Of a stretch of 64,000 nt of DNA, positions 9,676-20,794 are shown piece by piece. Within the stretch, counting starts at the first letter, position 1, and each line of letters begins with the position of its first letter. Position numbers and translations under genes: made by a program. Location: assembly GCF_022539665.2 (NCBI RefSeq), contig NC_081339.1:6200367-6264366 (forward strand). Reading direction: 5' to 3'. Under the pieces are notes generated by a model. That model did not search any database and was not told where the DNA came from. It was given only the letters and a program-made list of their open reading frames with translations. Origin of the DNA: Daphnia carinata. Taxonomy: Eukaryota; Arthropoda; Branchiopoda; Diplostraca; Daphniidae.

Positions 9676-11081
9676 ATGAGTTCAATCATTAGCGACGATG
9701 AAGCGGATGTTACAGATCTGATCACGTGCAGCGTCTGTTTTAGCGAATTCGACAACGCTAATCATAAACCAAAATTCTTGCCGTGTGCACATTCCATTTG
9801 CCGTGCGTGTCTCGTGGTAAGTTGAAAGCATTCACGTTAAAATAATAACACCAAAATGAATAATAATCATTGTAAGTAACGCAGGCAATTCAAAACGATG
9901 GGAAGATTAGATGTCCACTCTGCCGCACATCTCACACCCATTGGGATGATGTGGCGAGTTTACCGAATAACGTTTACGCCCTACGATTAGCTATCGATAA
10001 AAATCAGAACAAAGCATCACACGAAGCGCTACTCAAGCTTAAAGCTGAACTGGAAGACATGAAGGATCGACGACATACCAATTGGTCAGAAACAATTGGA
10101 AAAAGAAAAGAAATTCAGTCTTACCTGCTTCAGGTATTGGATGCGATCAAAAACGCCAAGAAGGAGATCCAAGAAAAACTGGAAGAAAATGGTCGAATAA
10201 TTGCAGAATTAACTCGTCAATGTGAGGGAAGAAGCGAGCGAAATTCAAGCGTCTATCCCACTGAAAAAGAGCCACCAGTTGATAAAACATTATTGGGACT
10301 TTCTTCCTTGATGAGTGGTCTTCAGCTAACGATATGTCCTGGAGATTCAAAGGAAACAATCAAAGAAAAAATGAAGATCTCCGTTGAGGATAGCGAACAA
10401 AACTTGACACTGGTTTCTGCCGAAGTGGATAGTTTAAGAACTTGGAAAAAGGCCCGTTTTACTATACGGGCGGATAGCGATGCTGTTGCCACATTTCCTC
10501 TGATATGGCATACAATTATGGAGATGGATTGGACTAGAACTCCGACATCGTCCAATGACTTCAATTTTTTACTGGTGTCCTACATGATTTTCTCTCTTTC
10601 GAAGTCGTATGTTGTGCAAGATGTCCCAACATTTGGTGCAGCCATAGAAGCACCTGTTTCGACTCGGAGGACAATTTCTCATCTTATTCCCCGCTTGCTG
10701 AGAGGCCGTTACTCCCAATCGTTAATCCTTGAAGCAGAAGAGTCATCGTCAAATAGTTCTAATAAATCATTCGCATCTAGGTTCAAAGGATTATTCTCAT
10801 TTAGCTCTAATGAGTCACTGACGAGCTTTAGTGAATCATTGACATCCAGCTCTAATGAATCATTGACAAGCTCTGATGAATCCCTAACATCTAGCTTTTA
10901 TGAATCACTGTCATCAAGCTCTAATGAATCATTGACAAGCTCTAATGAATCATTGACATTGAGCTCTAGTGAATCAATGGATTTCAATTTCCGAGTCAGC
11001 AGAGGATGCCTTATGATTCCATCACTAGACGCGTACCACCAAGCACACGATGGTTCGAACTTAGTTCTAATGGAAAATTAA
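9676..11081 (+). CDS. RING-finger coiled-coil protein with Ser-rich repeat tail (putative E3 ubiquitin ligase)
   Basis: Exons 9676-9816 and 9885-11081, phase 0, give 445 aa. A C3HC4 RING finger is formed by C18, C21, C37, H39, C42, C45, C57 and C60 and is split by the intron after residue 47. A coiled-coil-like region follows (for example LLKLKAELEDMKDRR), then a segment ending DFNFLLVSYMIFSLSKS that matches the paralogue at 49487-51312. The C terminus differs: it is made of degenerate Ser/Asn/Glu/Leu repeats (SSNESLTS) and has no cyclophilin-like part. The upstream ATG at 9669 runs into a stop, so 9676 is chosen. The RING implies E2 binding and ubiquitin transfer; the substrate is unknown. 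Polyadenylation signal AATAAA lies at 11326-11331. Confidence 0.8.
10795..10985 (+). repeat. Degenerate coding repeat, about 21-27 bp units
   Basis: Successive units of the type AGCTCTAATGAATCATTGAC encode SSNESLT with variants (SFSESLT, SSDESLT, SFYESLS). About eight copies form the Ser-rich tail of the RING protein. Confidence 0.7.
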
Positions 11082-12604
11082 CATCGTGTGGATTTCCAGG
11101 ATGGGCTGGCAACGGTTAGTATAATTAACGAAACACATTTAGTCTATCGAAATAGCAGAATTGTTACTCGTAGTCCTTGGTTTATAACAATCTATATATT
11201 TAGTGGGGGGTTAGCAGCACCTATTCAATCAGAATGATTTCTGAGTTGTTGTATTAGGTTATGGTACACAACTGGCAATTCTTAATGTTTGCTTTCCATT
11301 TTATAACTTTGTGGTTTGCCTTGTAAATAAAAGCTTTTATTTGTAAGTAAAAATGTCTAATTATTTGAAGGAAAACATTGTGGTATGCTGTTTATCAATC
11401 CCAATAAGTGCACAATATGGCAACACTTTTTCTTCTAGGGAGGGCATATCATCCCCATAGTTAATGCAAGTAAGTCAGTAATAGGAAAGTCAACAATACA
11501 CGTACTAGTGTTCCAGTGTATTTTTTGTTTTAATCTTGCCTAATATACTTTTTTTTTTTTTACTAACCCCTCAATTCACTTGCTGATGTCCGAGTAATTT
11601 GTTAAATCTTACGAGCTTTACCACCCATTTACTTTGTGGTTCTTGTTTAATTGTTTTCCCCTTCGCCTAGCTGAAGGGATTTGGCCCAAAACATCAAAAT
11701 CCAAGCCTTCACTCCATAAGTTTGATCGAAACTTTTGCTAAAATCAGGTAAAATCTGTTGGATTTTATCCAAGTTTGTTTCGCACTATTGATAAGGCAAC
11801 ATCGTTTCATTCTGAAACTTTGTGATGCAAACAAACCATAAAGTTTGATTTAATTGAATGGAAAAATCGAATGTTCCAAACAGACAACAAAACAAGGCCT
11901 TCAAAAATCAGGTAGCATTTACTTTTTTTTTTTTCTGATATTGATGATCTGATTACTGAGGTTTCCATTCTGATTATCCGAACTCTGACTCCAGCCGAAC
12001 TTTTCGTTACAAAACAGACCCTGATGGCGATTTTACTGCATCCCGGAAACGTGGCAAAAATTTATCTAATGGAATTCGTAATCAGTAGAAGATACAGCCT
12101 ACGTGATTTACATCGAGTTATTTCCACTGCAGTGGAATGTGACACATCTACGTGTTTTATACTTGGAAAGGAATGGCCTAGAATCCGGAAGTGATGGCGA
12201 AATGGTATGCTCTTGCTTTCCAAGTTTATTTCTGAAACCGTTATCTATTATGATGCAATAGCTAAACACTTTCCTTTTACATGTGCTCTTTCTAGGCTTA
12301 GACTTCATACAGCAGGGCATTGTATATTGCCTGTCGCCGAAGGCTGAGTCACGAATACGTTGATGTATAATGATAAGCTGCCCTATGCCTTCTATCGCTG
12401 ATAACAACCGAAAATGTCTACCCATTCTGACGATAAGCAGGTAAAAGATGATGACAGTTTATTCATTCTTTGCCTTGAAGTGGGGACAATCGGCGAGAGA
12501 AAAACATTCTTCCTAACCGGAGCATCGCCGTGTTTCACCTTCACAACCATCAGGTGCAGAAATCCATCTAGTATAACGCGGACCAAATACCCAAACAGCC
12601 CAAC
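11082..12604. other. 3' UTR and intergenic, no gene recognised
   Basis: It contains the AATAAA at 11326-11331 of the RING gene and long T runs near 11550 and 11930. A - strand open frame at 12108-12425 has no domain, signal or splice support. Confidence 0.4.
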
Positions 12605-13261
12605 ATGGGAGATAAAATACTTCGATATTTGGCCATCGCCAACATGTTCGAGGGCTGCCTCGCCGTCCTGCTACAGGTCTGATTATTGATAATAGTTTTA
12701 TAGCTAAAATCTAAATTTGTCCTTTTGTTTTTAATATGAAGTTGGCTGTGCTCGTTACCCTTCATGACTGGGTCGACTTTATTTGCATTGGATTCTGGGG
12801 TGGAGTGCTCATGGTATTGGCTGGAATGTGGACTCTTCAGAGAAGGTATTAATCTTCTTTCTTGCTTTCAGTGGTTAACTTAAAGTTTGGTTTTTATTAT
12901 AGCCCGAAGAAAATGATAACAACAGCTTCTCTTGCAATGTTTGGTGGTCTGTGCATGGTTGGTTTTTATTCGTGGAATGTGTCAACCGTAGATTGTGGAA
13001 ATATTACTACTACCCCAAACGGGGCAAGAGGCAACTGGGAAAATGACCCTGATCTCTGTAATTAGCATATCTTTCCTGTTTTCCAAGACTTTAATCCTAT
13101 AACGGTTAACTCTTTCTTATTTTGGCCCGTCTCTTACAGGTAGTTGGCGGTTGGCGTCGGATATTCTGTTCATCATTTTCGGATGTTTTGCAATTGTCAT
13201 TAATATTTTTATGGCGGCTAGGACTTCAATGATAATTGGCGATAGACGTGGCTCGTTCTAA
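12605..13261 (+). CDS. Four-transmembrane protein, lineage-specific family, copy 1
   Basis: Exons 12605-12676, 12742-12845, 12903-13057 and 13140-13261 join in phases 0, 2 and 1 and give 150 aa. Hydrophobic segments lie at about 8-30, 36-55, 64-85 and 115-136, a tetraspan topology. Conserved family marks are WGG in segment 2 (GFWGGVLMVLAGM), YSW at the end of segment 3 (GFYSWNVS), and a Cys at the exon 3/4 junction followed by WRLASDILFIIFG. The C-terminal tail is short (TSMIIGDRRGSF). Function is unknown; MARVEL- or MS4A-like membrane organisation is possible, but I cannot assign a named family. It is the first of three tandem copies. Confidence 0.8.
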
Positions 13262-13867
13262 TCTGATTATTCCTGTTTATAAATTTGTTTTCCAATGCTC
13301 CCAATTGCATTCAACTCATTCTCGTTGCTCCAACTCATGAAAACGTTAAATAAACTATAATGCATTACCTTACTAAATTGGAAATAAAATTCACTTGAGT
13401 TTGGCAAATCAAGTGAGTCTTGTTCCTCTGTGATACACGCTAAATCATACATTGGATGGGGAATTTTTCAGTTAATTTACTACGTAGAAGATAAGCGATA
13501 GACCTTGCCACCTTTCCTCACACCTCATCGTTAAATTTCTAATCTGAACAATGCCATCTTTGCAATTTAAGTCCCCAGTTTTGTTTAATGAGTTGGACCG
13601 ATTTCCTTTAGTATCGATACTGACGTTTTCATCAACCCACGCATCATATTGACGTTATTCACGTCACTTTTTGAATAACCGGGCCGTTTTAATGTTTTTT
13701 ATCGTCGACAAAGTGGAACGAACAAAAATGGTCTGATTGCTACCTTGGCAACGGCAGCAGCATTGAAATAGAGCTACGGCGATAACAGTCAATGCGAGTA
13801 TTCTGATCGAACTAAAAGTGTAACCTTAGTCACTCGTCTTCACTTGATTTCGCCAAAGAACATTGAA
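13262..13867. other. Intergenic between 4TM copies 1 and 2
   Basis: It probably carries the 3' UTR of copy 1 and the promoter of copy 2. Nothing else is supportable. Confidence 0.4.
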
Positions 13868-14801
13868 ATGGCTGCTGACAATATTCTTCGGAATTTGGCA
13901 GTTGCCAATATGATTGAAGGCTGCATCGTCGTTTTACTACAGGTACATAAAATTCGTGAATCAGTGTTAACCATCGACATTTCTATTAAATTTTGAAATA
14001 ATGTGGTTTTCTTGTAGTTGGCTGTTCTAATTACACTTCACGATTGGGTGGATTGGATTTGCATTGGTTTTTGGGGTGGAGGACTAATGGTGTTGGCCGG
14101 AATGTGGGCTCTCCAGAGAAGGTAATATTTCATTTGCATCTGTAGTCATCTTTAACAAAATAATAATATTGTTGTAATTGTTATCTTTTAACAGTCAAAA
14201 GAAGATGATCCCAACTGCAGCTCTATCAATATTAGGTGGCCTTTGTATGATTGGATTCTATTCGTGGAACGTCTCTGTCATCGATTGTGACGACTACAAC
14301 AGACTCGCAGAATCTAAAGGCAATTGGGAAAACGAAAATCCTGAAATGTGTAAGATCCATCAAACATTTTGGCAATCTGACGATGTTCTATTTCATTCAA
14401 TTTGCTAAAAAGGTGAATGGCGAGTGGCATCCGATATTCTGTTTATCATCTTCGGATGTTTAGCGGTTGCTACAAACATGTTTATGGCGGCTAAAGCCTC
14501 TATCATCGTTGCAAGTCATCCGAGACGTAGTTCACATTCGTCAAACTCGCATCGTCCTCGTCCGGCAGCTCATGCTATGGCTCATGTCCAACAGCCAGTT
14601 GCTGTTCACCACCACACGACGTACGTCACTCCAACAGCCACTTATCCAGCACCTTATCCGGAACAGCATCACATGGTACCTACTTATCCGCCTCAACAAG
14701 TCAGCTATCCGGCTTATCCAGCACAGTCTGCTGTTCAACAGCAACCTGCGTACAATCCCAGCTATCCAGCACCACACGCCCCTCCCTATTACAAAGACTG
14801 A
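13868..14801 (+). CDS. Four-transmembrane protein, copy 2, with Pro/Tyr/His-rich cytoplasmic-type tail
   Basis: Exons 13868-13942, 14018-14121, 14195-14349 and 14413-14801, phases 0, 2, 1, give 240 aa. The first 150 residues closely follow copy 1 (MAADNILRNLAVANMIEG, CIGFWGGGLMVLAGMWALQR, GFYSWNVSVIDCDDYN, WRVASDILFIIFGCLAVA). The last exon is extended into a tail of about 100 residues rich in His, Pro, Tyr and Gln with repeated (T)YPAPY and SYPAPH motifs. Such PY-rich tails in tetraspan proteins can recruit WW-domain ligases or drive trafficking; that is inference. Exon lengths 104 and 155 are identical to copy 1, evidence for recent tandem duplication. Confidence 0.85.
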
Positions 14802-15514
14802 ATGACTTAAATAGAACACTATAAAATTCTTGTGTATGGCATAACTAAACTATTTTTCATTTAGAGAGACTTAGAAAGAATGTTCTGCTACTTACCATGT
14901 AATGTGACTGTTTTCTCAGAATTGAATGTGAGATTTTGTTCAGATATTCAACTGAAGTGTATTCTTTTTTTTTTCAGATTTAATTTCATTGCAGTGATAA
15001 CCCAGTGCATCATCCCTATGTCAGAATGCCTGTCGCAATATATACACGGAATTCTTTGAAAAGGTGACACTCTTTATGAGAAAAGCTAAATTGTGCAGGC
15101 TGAGTCACGATGGCTGTAATGGTGACGGACATAACGTCACACGTTTACGTTAGCGGGCTATCGTGCAGGAAATAGCGCACAGAGATAACGTGAAAAATCA
15201 TTATGGCGGATATTGGCTTTGGAAACCCATCGATGATAACCAGGCTGTATTGTGTGCCAGCCTTTAGTCCACAAACGTTGCTATAGTAGCTATCTTGTTG
15301 CTGATAGAACGAAAGATCGTTATATACTTACCTTGTTATTTTTTTCTCCTAATCTTTTGGCGTATTGTAAAACTGAACGAGCTACGACAGTGGCCACGAC
15401 GAGAATCCACTAGATAGATTTATTTTTTTTTGCCATATCCATTGTCTCGTGATTATTAGCGACATATTGTAGTCGTTAGTTAATTCTTCGTTAGCATTCG
15501 TCTACTTATCAAGG
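14802..15514. other. Intergenic between 4TM copies 2 and 3
   Basis: It contains a T run near 14970 and no coding signal. It is expected to hold the 3' UTR of copy 2 and the promoter of copy 3. Confidence 0.4.
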
Positions 15515-16445
15515 ATGGCAGCCGATGAAAAAGGAATGCAAAAATGGCGTATCGTTGGTGGTTTCAACGTGATTGTCGGTTGTATCGTCTTGGTGGTTCA
15601 GGTACGACATGTTAACAGTTTCATTAGTAAACACACAGAGTTAAATAAATGTATCAGAACAGGTGGCTACGTTGTTAACCCTTTGGGAATGGGTGGATTG
15701 GATCGGCATTGGCATCTGGGGTGGTTGTTTTATGATATCAGCCGGATCTCTAACTATCCAAAGAAGGTATGACTTTCCATTCAACCATCTCTCAAATCAT
15801 TTTCTGAATTCAAGTTTTATTATTTAGTCCCCGACTGATCTCTATGTCCGTTTGTGCTCTGCTAAGTGGACTTGCTCTCGTTATCTTTTATGCATGGAAC
15901 CTTGGTGTCTACAATAATTACTCATACAACTACACAAGGGTTAATGCCACCGGGGTCTATAAACCGTACTGTATCCATTACGGTTACACCACTAGCTTAT
16001 GTAAGTTCCTCGTCATGATTTATCCTACGTCAGCTACAATCAAATTTAACTCTTTTCTTTTAACAAAGGCCAATGGCGATTAGCGTCTGACATCATTTTC
16101 ATCGTTTGTGGTAGCTTAGCCATGATGATTAACATCGTTCTATCAGCCAATACTAAAGCGATCGTCGTGATTCGTCCGCTTGTGCGTTACCCCGTCAACA
16201 CGGTCAACGCTTACCCGATGAGCACGACCAACACGACATATGTTATGACAAACAGCCGTCCATCCGCCTATCCGGTGGCTACCCAGCAAATGGTTTATCA
16301 AATGCCCAATAACGGCACATATCCAACGGGTGGTGTCGTCTATCAAACATCCCCCGGTCATCAACAGCCAGTTTATTACGCCCAGGCTAATCCACCTGCT
16401 TACACTGCTACCGCTACTGCAGCCCCAGTTTATTACAGTGTCTAA
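15515..16445 (+). CDS. Four-transmembrane protein, copy 3, with Tyr/Pro-rich tail
   Basis: Exons 15515-15601, 15663-15766, 15828-16000 and 16069-16445, phases 0, 2, 1, give 246 aa. The family marks are present: GIWGG in segment 2, FYAWNLGVY after segment 3, and a junction Cys followed by QWRLASDIIFIVCG. The loop before the junction has candidate N-glycosylation sites (NYS, NYT, NAT), which suggests it faces outside. The tail is Tyr/Pro/Thr-rich (YPMSTTNTTY, PPAYTATATAAPVYYSV), like copy 2 but diverged. Function unknown. Confidence 0.85.
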
Positions 16446-17362
16446 GCCCTCGTTATTAGTTGAATCACTAACATGTTTCGAACAGAGAGGACGTGATTGT
16501 TGGTCACGTTTAACTAGTGGGTGATTTAAAATTACAATTTCTGATGAATTTGGCTTTTATTCGTAAGTGTATAACTCAATACAGACGATATGGTGACGTT
16601 AGGTTCGACAAAATCTGTTTTCCATTGGCGTCAGAGATTTCTTTTTATCTTTAACAGGTAACCTTTGTCACATGATGAGAATGCGGAACACGCAGATTGT
16701 CTCTGGAACGTTCTGTTTGATCGATGTCAAATTTTATATCTTTTGGCAGACGGGAACTGCACAAGATTAGCGCCTCAGCAAATATTTTTCATTGGTTTAA
16801 CCTTGAAAATGGCTGCTGGGAATTTCCGATCTGTGTTCAGGTAGTTGCAGTCTGTAGTTTCCCAATGTGATTCAGAGGATCAAATATTGAACGACAGCGA
16901 TTTTGGTACTTCTCGAAAGGAATTGGATCTCAACAGTGATGCAGTCTGGTGTTCAACGTGTCCGTAAGTACAGTAAAATATGATTAAGAGCCCATAGCAG
17001 GTACCGAATTGCGTTAAGAATGTTGGCTGTGGTGAACTAGAATAGATAAGCTGCTGTATTAACTGTCTACGAAAATCGAGAGCAAAGGTAAATTTTGGTG
17101 CTGTCAATCCCAAGATTGATCACAGAGAAATCAGTTGTGATGTAAAATGTTCACAGTTTGTTTGAGTCAAAATGCCAATCAGTTAGAGAGCCTTGTAGTT
17201 TTAGTAGTTGTAATAAGACTTTAGTCAATGCCTTCTATCTAATTAGACAATAATCACAAAGAAATCTTTCATCAACCAAATCAAGTTAGCATGTATTCAT
17301 AACATTGATGCTCCATTCAGGCCATAAAAGAATTCAGGAATAAAAGTCGAAGATTCAGCCAC
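16446..17362. other. Intergenic, no gene recognised
   Basis: No supportable coding region. A - strand frame at 16880-17113 lacks any start context or domain. Confidence 0.35.
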
Positions 17363-17618
17363 TCACTTTGGCAATCCCTTTGGTGGTTTCACAGTCTTGA
17401 TTGGATCAGAGCCCTATGGATGATCACGGTAATAGTAAGTCCTATGAAACATTCAAAAGGGATGTTTCAACACTTACCTTGTCCATTCTGAAATCTTCCT
17501 CTTGGCTAATCGGAAAGTAAAAGAAGAAAGGCGACGAAACGCTTGTTGTTGTTGTTTGCCAATTGTTGAATTCAGTAATGTAGCCGTTGCTATTTATCCA
17601 CTGACAGGTACTTTTCAT
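17363..17618 (-). CDS. Hypothetical short protein or 3' exons of a larger - strand gene
   Basis: Two - strand segments, 17618-17478 and 17413-17363, splice in phase 0 (GACAAG|GTAAGT and CCATAG). They give about 63 residues ending SDPIKTVKPPKGLPK before a stop. The donor is a perfect consensus, which is the main support. The chosen ATG (MKSTCQWINSNGY) may not be the true start, because a longer open frame extends upstream. No domain is recognised. Confidence 0.3.
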
Positions 17619-18059
17619 TTCCACATCCCTGGCAAATACGTGCAATTTTCGGTCCCTATTTCGTTAACTGCTTTTAATTTTAGAATGTCCTTTGATGAAA
17701 ATTGACTTTCAATTGCGAGATCAACTAACGAAAATTCATCTAAAATTAGGTAAACTTATCAAGGCTAAAACACCGAGAAAATAAATCGAGGACAATCGAC
17801 TTTCGGCGATATGTAAATAGTACACGGGATCGTAATTGGGTAATCTTACGTCAAGACTGTATCGAGTATAGAAGCCAAAGAATAGCTAATATCTCAGGTG
17901 TAATTGTCAAGCCGATTGCGTTGGTTCCAGAAAAAAAGCGGAGAATGAAACAAAAGACATTTTGAAAAATAAAATCAAGTCTGTATTGCATGGACACTCG
18001 TGAAACACCCTCCACTGAACAAAAAAATCAACATAGAATAATCATGAGAAGGTAATAAT

Positions 18060-19585
18060 TTATTGGGACGTGGTAAAACTCTTTGAATTGCAGCCGGGAA
18101 CGTTGGAAGGCCAGTCGCATACATTAGCATCCGCTCGATAAATCAAGCCATGAGAACAGGTCTATTTATTGCGCAAACAAAAGTGTTTTGAAATAAAACC
18201 GAGTCTGTTCAGAAAATGCGAAATACGTACCAGCAGATAGGAATTATAGTCAGAACACGTGAAGAAATCAGTCGAACAATGAGCCGCCGGATTCGGATAA
18301 TTTCCGGGCGGTTTACCTTTGCAACTGAACGATGTTGTCATCAAAGAATTTGGTGGTTTACTGCTAGTTGTTGCTGATGTGGTAGGAATTTCTGTCGTGG
18401 TAGATCTCATTCGATTCCTACCCCTACTCGTCTGGGGAGCTCTTTCTTTGCTGACAGGTGAAATCACACCTGAATGCTCTCGAATAAAATCGAGATGGCT
18501 CTTCACGCGAGTTAAGATGTTGGGTCTTTTATTTGCATTGATGCTGCTGCTTTTCATTCGGCAGTTGTCTGAATTTGCTCTTCCGGCTATTCCTATGACA
18601 AACCACCTGTCCCGTTTTGAATCGTACCAATTCAGTGATCCCCCATCGTCTCCCTAGTTTTCAATGTGGTTTAATAATTTGCTAAACTGTGTGAACATTT
18701 CTTAATCAAACATTGCAGAAACGACGCTGTTGAGAGGCTTCCGTGCAAATGAGATTGTTGTCACCAAAGTATTGGCTCAGCGTAGATGACTGTGGACATT
18801 GAACGTCTTTCCCGAACGAAGAGATGACCGTCGTGTTCCACTGGCGGCGAACAGGACTAGCCTCACGCGAGCAACACTGGTGGGCTAAACGTAAACAATT
18901 TATTTTGAATAATTCATAAATAGAGGTATAATAACATTAGCTGACCTCCAGTAGAATGGCCCCATCCAGTAAAGACGACGGAATCATTACTCACCTGGTC
19001 CGAATCGCTTGTAAAAGGCAGACAAGCCGGCTGGACGTAATCTAAACGTTTGAACGGTAAGGTTTTTGGTTTCAACGCTATTTTTAAATGATTGGACATT
19101 AATTTAAACCGTTGAAAATGGCAGGTTTTGAAAGTGCAACGATTGCAATATTATGTTCGATGATGTTGTTGTGAATTTCCGGGACTGTGAGGACCTTCCA
19201 ATTAAAGACCTGGTGATGGATGCGGTCATTACTATGGGTACTGACGTCACGGGCACCCAAGGTAATGTTTAAAATGCGGAATAGTTTATCACTGTCATCT
19301 TCGATCAAACAGTGGGCGGCCGTGATGATGTGATGGGCACTGATGAGGGTCCCACCGCAAGTCACCAACCTTCCGCTAGGATTACGAACGAGGATGTGAG
19401 CCATCCAAGGGAACTCGTTCATTTTTACATTTGGTTTGCCACATTGAACTCGAGGATTTTGAATTCAACGTAATGCCAATTAATTTCAATAATGAGAAAC
19501 AAGTTTCACCATTTTTGTGGGCGTGAGTAGATAAGAATAGGGAAACAAATTCCAGGAAAGAAAGAATAGAAATAGCGAGCGCCAT
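18060..19585 (-). CDS. Serine protease homologue (catalytically dead) with C-terminal chitin-binding domain, copy 1
   Basis: Six exons on the - strand: 19585-19510, 19448-19110, 19041-18946, 18884-18712, 18653-18231, 18161-18060 (402 aa). A signal peptide (residues 1 to about 22) leads into a chymotrypsin-fold (S1) domain with EFPWMAHIL, CGGTLIS and ITAAHC (His71 in place). The catalytic Asp is replaced by Asn125 (EHNIAIVAL) and the catalytic Ser by Asp231 (GDDGGSL instead of GDSGGPL). A Ser/Thr-rich linker and a CBM14 domain (about 337-402: FSCKGK...FFTCSDY then VCDWPSNVPGCN) follow. Family knowledge: such homologues act as cofactors, adhesion or recognition proteins in arthropod immunity and cuticle. 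The exon 4 donor is AAT|GTTTGA, which is weak, but the junction aligns well with S1 proteins. Confidence 0.8.
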
Positions 19586-19689
19586 GACGTTCTTGACAAA
19601 TGGCCTGCTACTGAATCAAAACACACATTCAAAGTCTGCTGGACCGTCGTCGACTGACATTTTGTAGGTGAATACAACTAGAATGGTGA

Positions 19690-19697
19690 CTTATATC
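19690..19697 (-). promoter_or_regulatory. TATA-like box of protease homologue copy 1
   Basis: On the - strand GATATAAG lies about 105 bp upstream of the ATG at 19585. Confidence 0.4.
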
Positions 19698-19965
19698 CTG
19701 GGTTCTTGACAGACTTGTGCCAAGGCTAAATATCAAACAGCACATTTCTACACGACTGCAAAGCGAACGGTGTCAATGACCGGAAACGTCAACTGGCGTG
19801 CTTGTGCTGTAGCTATCTTTGGGTAGGAGGGGAAGGGGGGTAACGAACCTTCATTTTGTTGCACTTTTTTTTATCATGCCCTCGGTTAGGTTGCAGAAAA
19901 AAAGAAAATTGGGGGCGTTCATGTTGCTGTCATTAGTACACTGTAGGGTGGGAAGGTCAAATAGA

Positions 19966-20299
19966 TATAAATGGAAGGTACACAGTCAGTGAAGGACGTT
20001 GTTACATTGCGATTCAGTAAGATTTCTGGCTGAAATTGGGTGTGCCTTATTCATTTGCTGAAACGTATATGCTAAAGTATTTATTAGCGATAACGCTTAG
20101 GTGTGTCGTTGCTTTACGGTTGGCTAAACATTCGTGATAGTGTGCTAACGCTATACCTTCCACACTGTTTGCTGATATCTTTTTGCTTTTTTCCAGCAAA
20201 CGTTTCATGGATTCGGTGGAAGATGATGGTCCGAATTCCACGAGATATTCTTTAGACCTCCATGATTGTATCGTACTGCTTCTTCTCCATCAGTCTTAA
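19966..20299 (+). promoter_or_regulatory. Candidate + strand promoter and small transcript unit
   Basis: TATAAAT at 19966-19972 is followed by TCAGT (19986-19990), the arthropod initiator core. Then comes a possible donor (ATTCA|GTAAGA, about 20016) and a strong polypyrimidine acceptor ending at 20196. The downstream exon has an ATG at 20207 and a 30-codon frame ending at 20299. TATA-to-initiator spacing (about 22 bp) is shorter than usual. An overlapping - strand frame (20047-20241, containing LLEKSKKISANSVEG) is equally open, so the strand is uncertain. Confidence 0.2.
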
Positions 20300-20794
20300 A
20301 TCAGTCCACAAAAAAAGGTACCATCAGATTTGAATTCAAACCAAATGACTAACTAGAGGCTATAATGTTTACAACGTTGCAGTTGAATGCTTCCGCATAT
20401 CCTGCTGAGACGCACGGAAAAAGATCGCACGCAATGAAGGTGATTTTACAATTTCACAAAATGCAATTAATTTTTGTTTAAAAACCATCTGGTTTAAACA
20501 GTACGGTTTCAGTTGGAAGCCGTTTGCTATGGAGTACAGTGTAGAGACTATTGTTGATTAAAGAAACATTCACGTAAAAAATTGTAATATCGAAAACATA
20601 GTGAACCAGAGCAGAACCACAAACTGTCCACCCAGTTTAAATGGTGATGTTTGCAGATCATTAAACCAATACAATCAAGTATCTCAAGCTTGACATTGGC
20701 TAAGGCAAGTACTATGATAGAACATCAACCGATACAGGATTCAATGTATCGTTTCATTTTTTGATTAATAATATTATTATTTAAACATAGGATT

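Noticed and set aside
12108-12425. 105-codon - strand frame
   Set aside because: No recognisable domain, signal peptide or splice support; amino acid composition looks random.
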